This document shows positions 62,438 to 64,000 of a stretch of DNA of 64,000 nucleotides, one piece after another. The DNA lies in NCBI RefSeq assembly GCF_004795015.1, contig NZ_SSBI01000002.1:1-64000 (forward strand), given 5' to 3'. Numbering within the stretch: position 1 is the first letter of the stretch; each line of letters opens with the position of its first letter. The notes under the pieces are model-generated. The model was given only the letters and a program-made list of their open reading frames with translations. It ran no database searches and was not told the DNA's origin. Made by a program: the position numbers and the translations under genes. The DNA comes from Streptomyces sp. A1277 (GTDB lineage: Bacteria; Actinomycetota; Actinomycetes; Streptomycetales; Streptomycetaceae).

Positions 62438-62731
62438 TCAGGCGTGGGCATGGCGGGTGTTCGCCGCCTTGCGCGGAGCGGCGTGATGTACGGGCGGGCG
62501 CGTGGTGTGGGCCGTGAGACGCCGCAAGGACAGCGCGGCGGTGGCGAGGAGACCGATGAAGACGGCCAGGAGGAGGGCGGAAACCCACATCTGACGGCTT
62601 CCCGGTGCCTGCCAGCTGGTCCAGGCGGCGGACCCCGCCCACAGCAGAGCGCCCACAGCGTAGAAGGAGCGGGCGCGGTGGAGCTGCCGTGCGGCCCGCA
62701 GGAACTGGATGCGTTCGGTCTTCGGTGCCAT
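62438..62731 (-). CDS. Small membrane protein
   Basis: A 97-residue protein: a basic N-terminus (MAPKTERIQFLRAARQLHRA), two membrane segments (FYAVGALLWAGSAAWTSW, WVSALLLAVFIGLLATAAL) and a His/Arg-rich tail (RRLTAHTTRPPVHHAAPRK). No family recognised. It is on the same strand as the 56-residue membrane protein, 122 bases upstream of it, so they may be co-transcribed. Confidence 0.55.
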   Translation of the reverse strand: MAPKTERIQFLRAARQLHRARSFYAVGALLWAGSAAWTSWQAPGSRQMWVSALLLAVFIGLLATAALSLRRLTAHTTRPPVHHAAPRKAANTRHAHA

Positions 62732-62898
62732 GCCGGGCCGTGTACCCCCGATGTACCGCGGCCATCAGGTCGGAGAGCATTCGGTGCGGTGTCGGTTTGC
62801 GCGCGACTTCTGGCACATCGCGTGCACACGCCCTCACCGGCTCGGCCCCAGGGGCCGCTTCACATGTCGGCACAGCTTCTACGTAGCGACCGGTGAAT

Positions 62899-63049
62899 GC
62901 TCATATCGATCTTGAGTACGAACTCGTTCCCGACGGGCTGGGGGAGATTGCGGCGCCGCCGATACGAAGCCCGTATGTCCACCCGGGACGGCGGCCCCCA
63001 GCACTGGCCGCCGTCAACTGCAAGGCTGTCCCGCCAACAATCGGGTGAT
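62899..63049 (+). pseudogene. Possible IS5-type transposase N-terminal scrap
   Basis: IDLEYELVPDGLGEIAAPPI followed by SPYVHPG and a later KAVPPTIG resembles the first ~70 residues of one IS5 subgroup (LVPDGLWEI..PL.P, then LPPTFG), with an internal deletion. The rest is absent. Confidence 0.4.
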
Positions 63050-63055
63050 GGGCCG

Positions 63056-64000
63056 TCATCGCCCGTATCCGGTCAGGACTTCAGAAGGGTGGCTCGTCGG
63101 ACCACAAGTGTGTCGTCGGCACGAGCGGTGGCGGGGGTTTGCGTGGAGGAGGATCGCCAGGGCCACCTCAACGCGGCCGAGGTCGATGAGGTAGCCGGCG
63201 AGGTCATGGCTGTTCCTGTGGTCGTGCTGCTGGAGGAGAGTAACGGCTTCCTCGGTGCGTCCGGCGCCGGCGAGGAGGTGTGCAATGTGCTCCGCCGCAT
63301 ACCAGGTGTTGCCTTCGGGGTGGGCTCGGGCCCGTTCAACCGCCTCGTCGGCCCCACTGCGGCGGCAATCAGCGGCAACCGCATCCAGTACAGCTCCCAC
63401 TCTCGCTCGCCCTCCGCGCTGGGCGTCGAGGGCGTCGAGGTGGGCCAGGGCGTCGGCCGGGCGCCCCTGGTCGAGGCACAGATCGGAGAAGGCGTGAAAA
63501 ATCCGGTCGTCGCCGTGGTGGGCGTCGGCCTGGGCACGCATCACGGCGATCGCTTCCCCGCCCCGTCCGTGTCGGGCCAGGAGTCTCGTGAGCTCGTACG
63601 CCGCGTTCGGGTCCAGGCTGCGGAGCCGTCGGCCTGCCCGTATACGGCGATAGCGCCCTTCACGTCGCCATCCTCCTCCAGCAGCTCCGACAGCCGGCGA
63701 ACGGCGTTTTCGTTACCGTCGATCGCCGCAGCGTAGGCGCGCAGTTCCTCGATCCGGTCGTGCCGGGCCAGCAGGTCGGCGAGTTGGTCGCAGCTGTTGA
63801 CCGAGGTGATCTGGCGGCGGCGGAGCAGGGCGATGGCCTCATCGATGTGGCCCTGGCGCTCGCGGATCGTCGCGATCAGGCCGAGCACCGTATCGGGACC
63901 GAGACCGCGACAGCACCACGGGCCGTCGCAACAGTGGTCGACCCGGATGCGGCCGACGAGCAGCACCGCGGCCTCCTCGTCGTGGCCGGCACCGGAGGCG
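63056..64000 (-). pseudogene. TPR-like protein, frameshifted and cut by the window edge
   Basis: Minus-strand sequence shows repeated ~35-residue units: GLIATIRERQGHIDEAIALL, QLADLLARHDRIEELRAYAA, RLSELLEEDGDVKGAIAVYG, then in another frame DLCLDQGRPADALAHLDALD, HIAHLLAGAGRTEEAVTLLQ, YLIDLGRVEVALAILL. The frame changes near 63590, and possibly again near 63420 where a neighbouring frame (EREWELYWMRLPLIAA) fits better. The gene begins beyond base 64000. Such helical repeat proteins serve as scaffolds. It is probably inactive here, or the region has sequence errors. Confidence 0.55.

Noticed and set aside
1..64000. tRNA, rRNA or riboswitch genes
   Set aside because: No tRNA-like cloverleaf, rRNA segment or known riboswitch core was recognised while reading both strands; a covariance-model search would be the decisive test.

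Overview
The window starts at the very end of a linear actinobacterial replicon, almost certainly from Streptomyces. The first ~300 bases are a run of GC-rich palindromes with the order and loops of the classic Streptomyces telomere. They are followed by the telomere-linked helicase gene ttrA and, at 8.8 kb, by tpg, the gene for the telomere-capping terminal protein. GC content and third-position GC are very high and GTG starts are common. Nothing here decides between chromosome arm and linear plasmid; the IS density, the defence genes and an arsenic cluster fit either. The right edge is an arbitrary cut through a TPR gene.

Layout. 0-9.4 kb: telomere, a small subterminal gene, full-length ttrA, a three-gene ABC-3C-type conflict operon (nuclease/CTD protein, middle component, SMC-like ATPase), a hypothetical gene and tpg. 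9.4-14.5 kb: a four-gene Mu/Tn7-like transposition operon with a DDE integrase, two related AAA ATPases (one fused to an integrase-like helix-turn-helix region) and an unknown gene. It abuts a second ttrA that lacks its first 306 codons. 16.6-23.5 kb: an IS30 scrap, a large Tat-exported ALF-repeat coiled-coil protein with a two-helix membrane protein just behind it (possible toxin and immunity pair), a small secreted protein, and a secreted FG-GAP protein whose trypsin domain has lost its catalytic His and Ser. 23.8-24.4 kb: remains of IS110, IS5 and ISL3 elements.

24.6-33.2 kb is a second defence-like block: an AlbA-type DNA-binding protein (frameshifted), an overlapping nuclease + Ski2-like helicase pair resembling Hachiman, an HNH-like protein and a RecB-like nuclease. 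36.0-40.9 kb holds a peptide-modification (RiPP-type) cluster: a 5'-truncated YcaO, TfuA joined in frame to an HExxH domain, an MFS exporter and a methyltransferase. It is followed by two IS elements sitting side by side, each flanked by CTAG. 44.3-47.5 kb encodes an ABC exporter and an unusual fusion of a squalene/phytoene-synthase domain with a cis-prenyltransferase.

47.9-52.4 kb is an IS array (IS256, IS701, IS4), all with disrupted transposases. 54.3-58.3 kb is an arsenic island: a flavin monooxygenase like ArsO divergent from an ArsR, and a second ArsR coupled to an Acr3 arsenite exporter. The last part has a quinone-oxidoreductase/LysR pair, a decayed SnoaL-like gene, a decayed AfsR-like NB-ARC gene, two small membrane proteins and a frameshifted TPR gene.

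Overall this is a mosaic subterminal arm: telomere maintenance genes outermost, then mobile elements and anti-phage-like systems, with small specialised-metabolite and resistance cassettes further in. All function calls rest on reading the translated sequence; no database search was possible.
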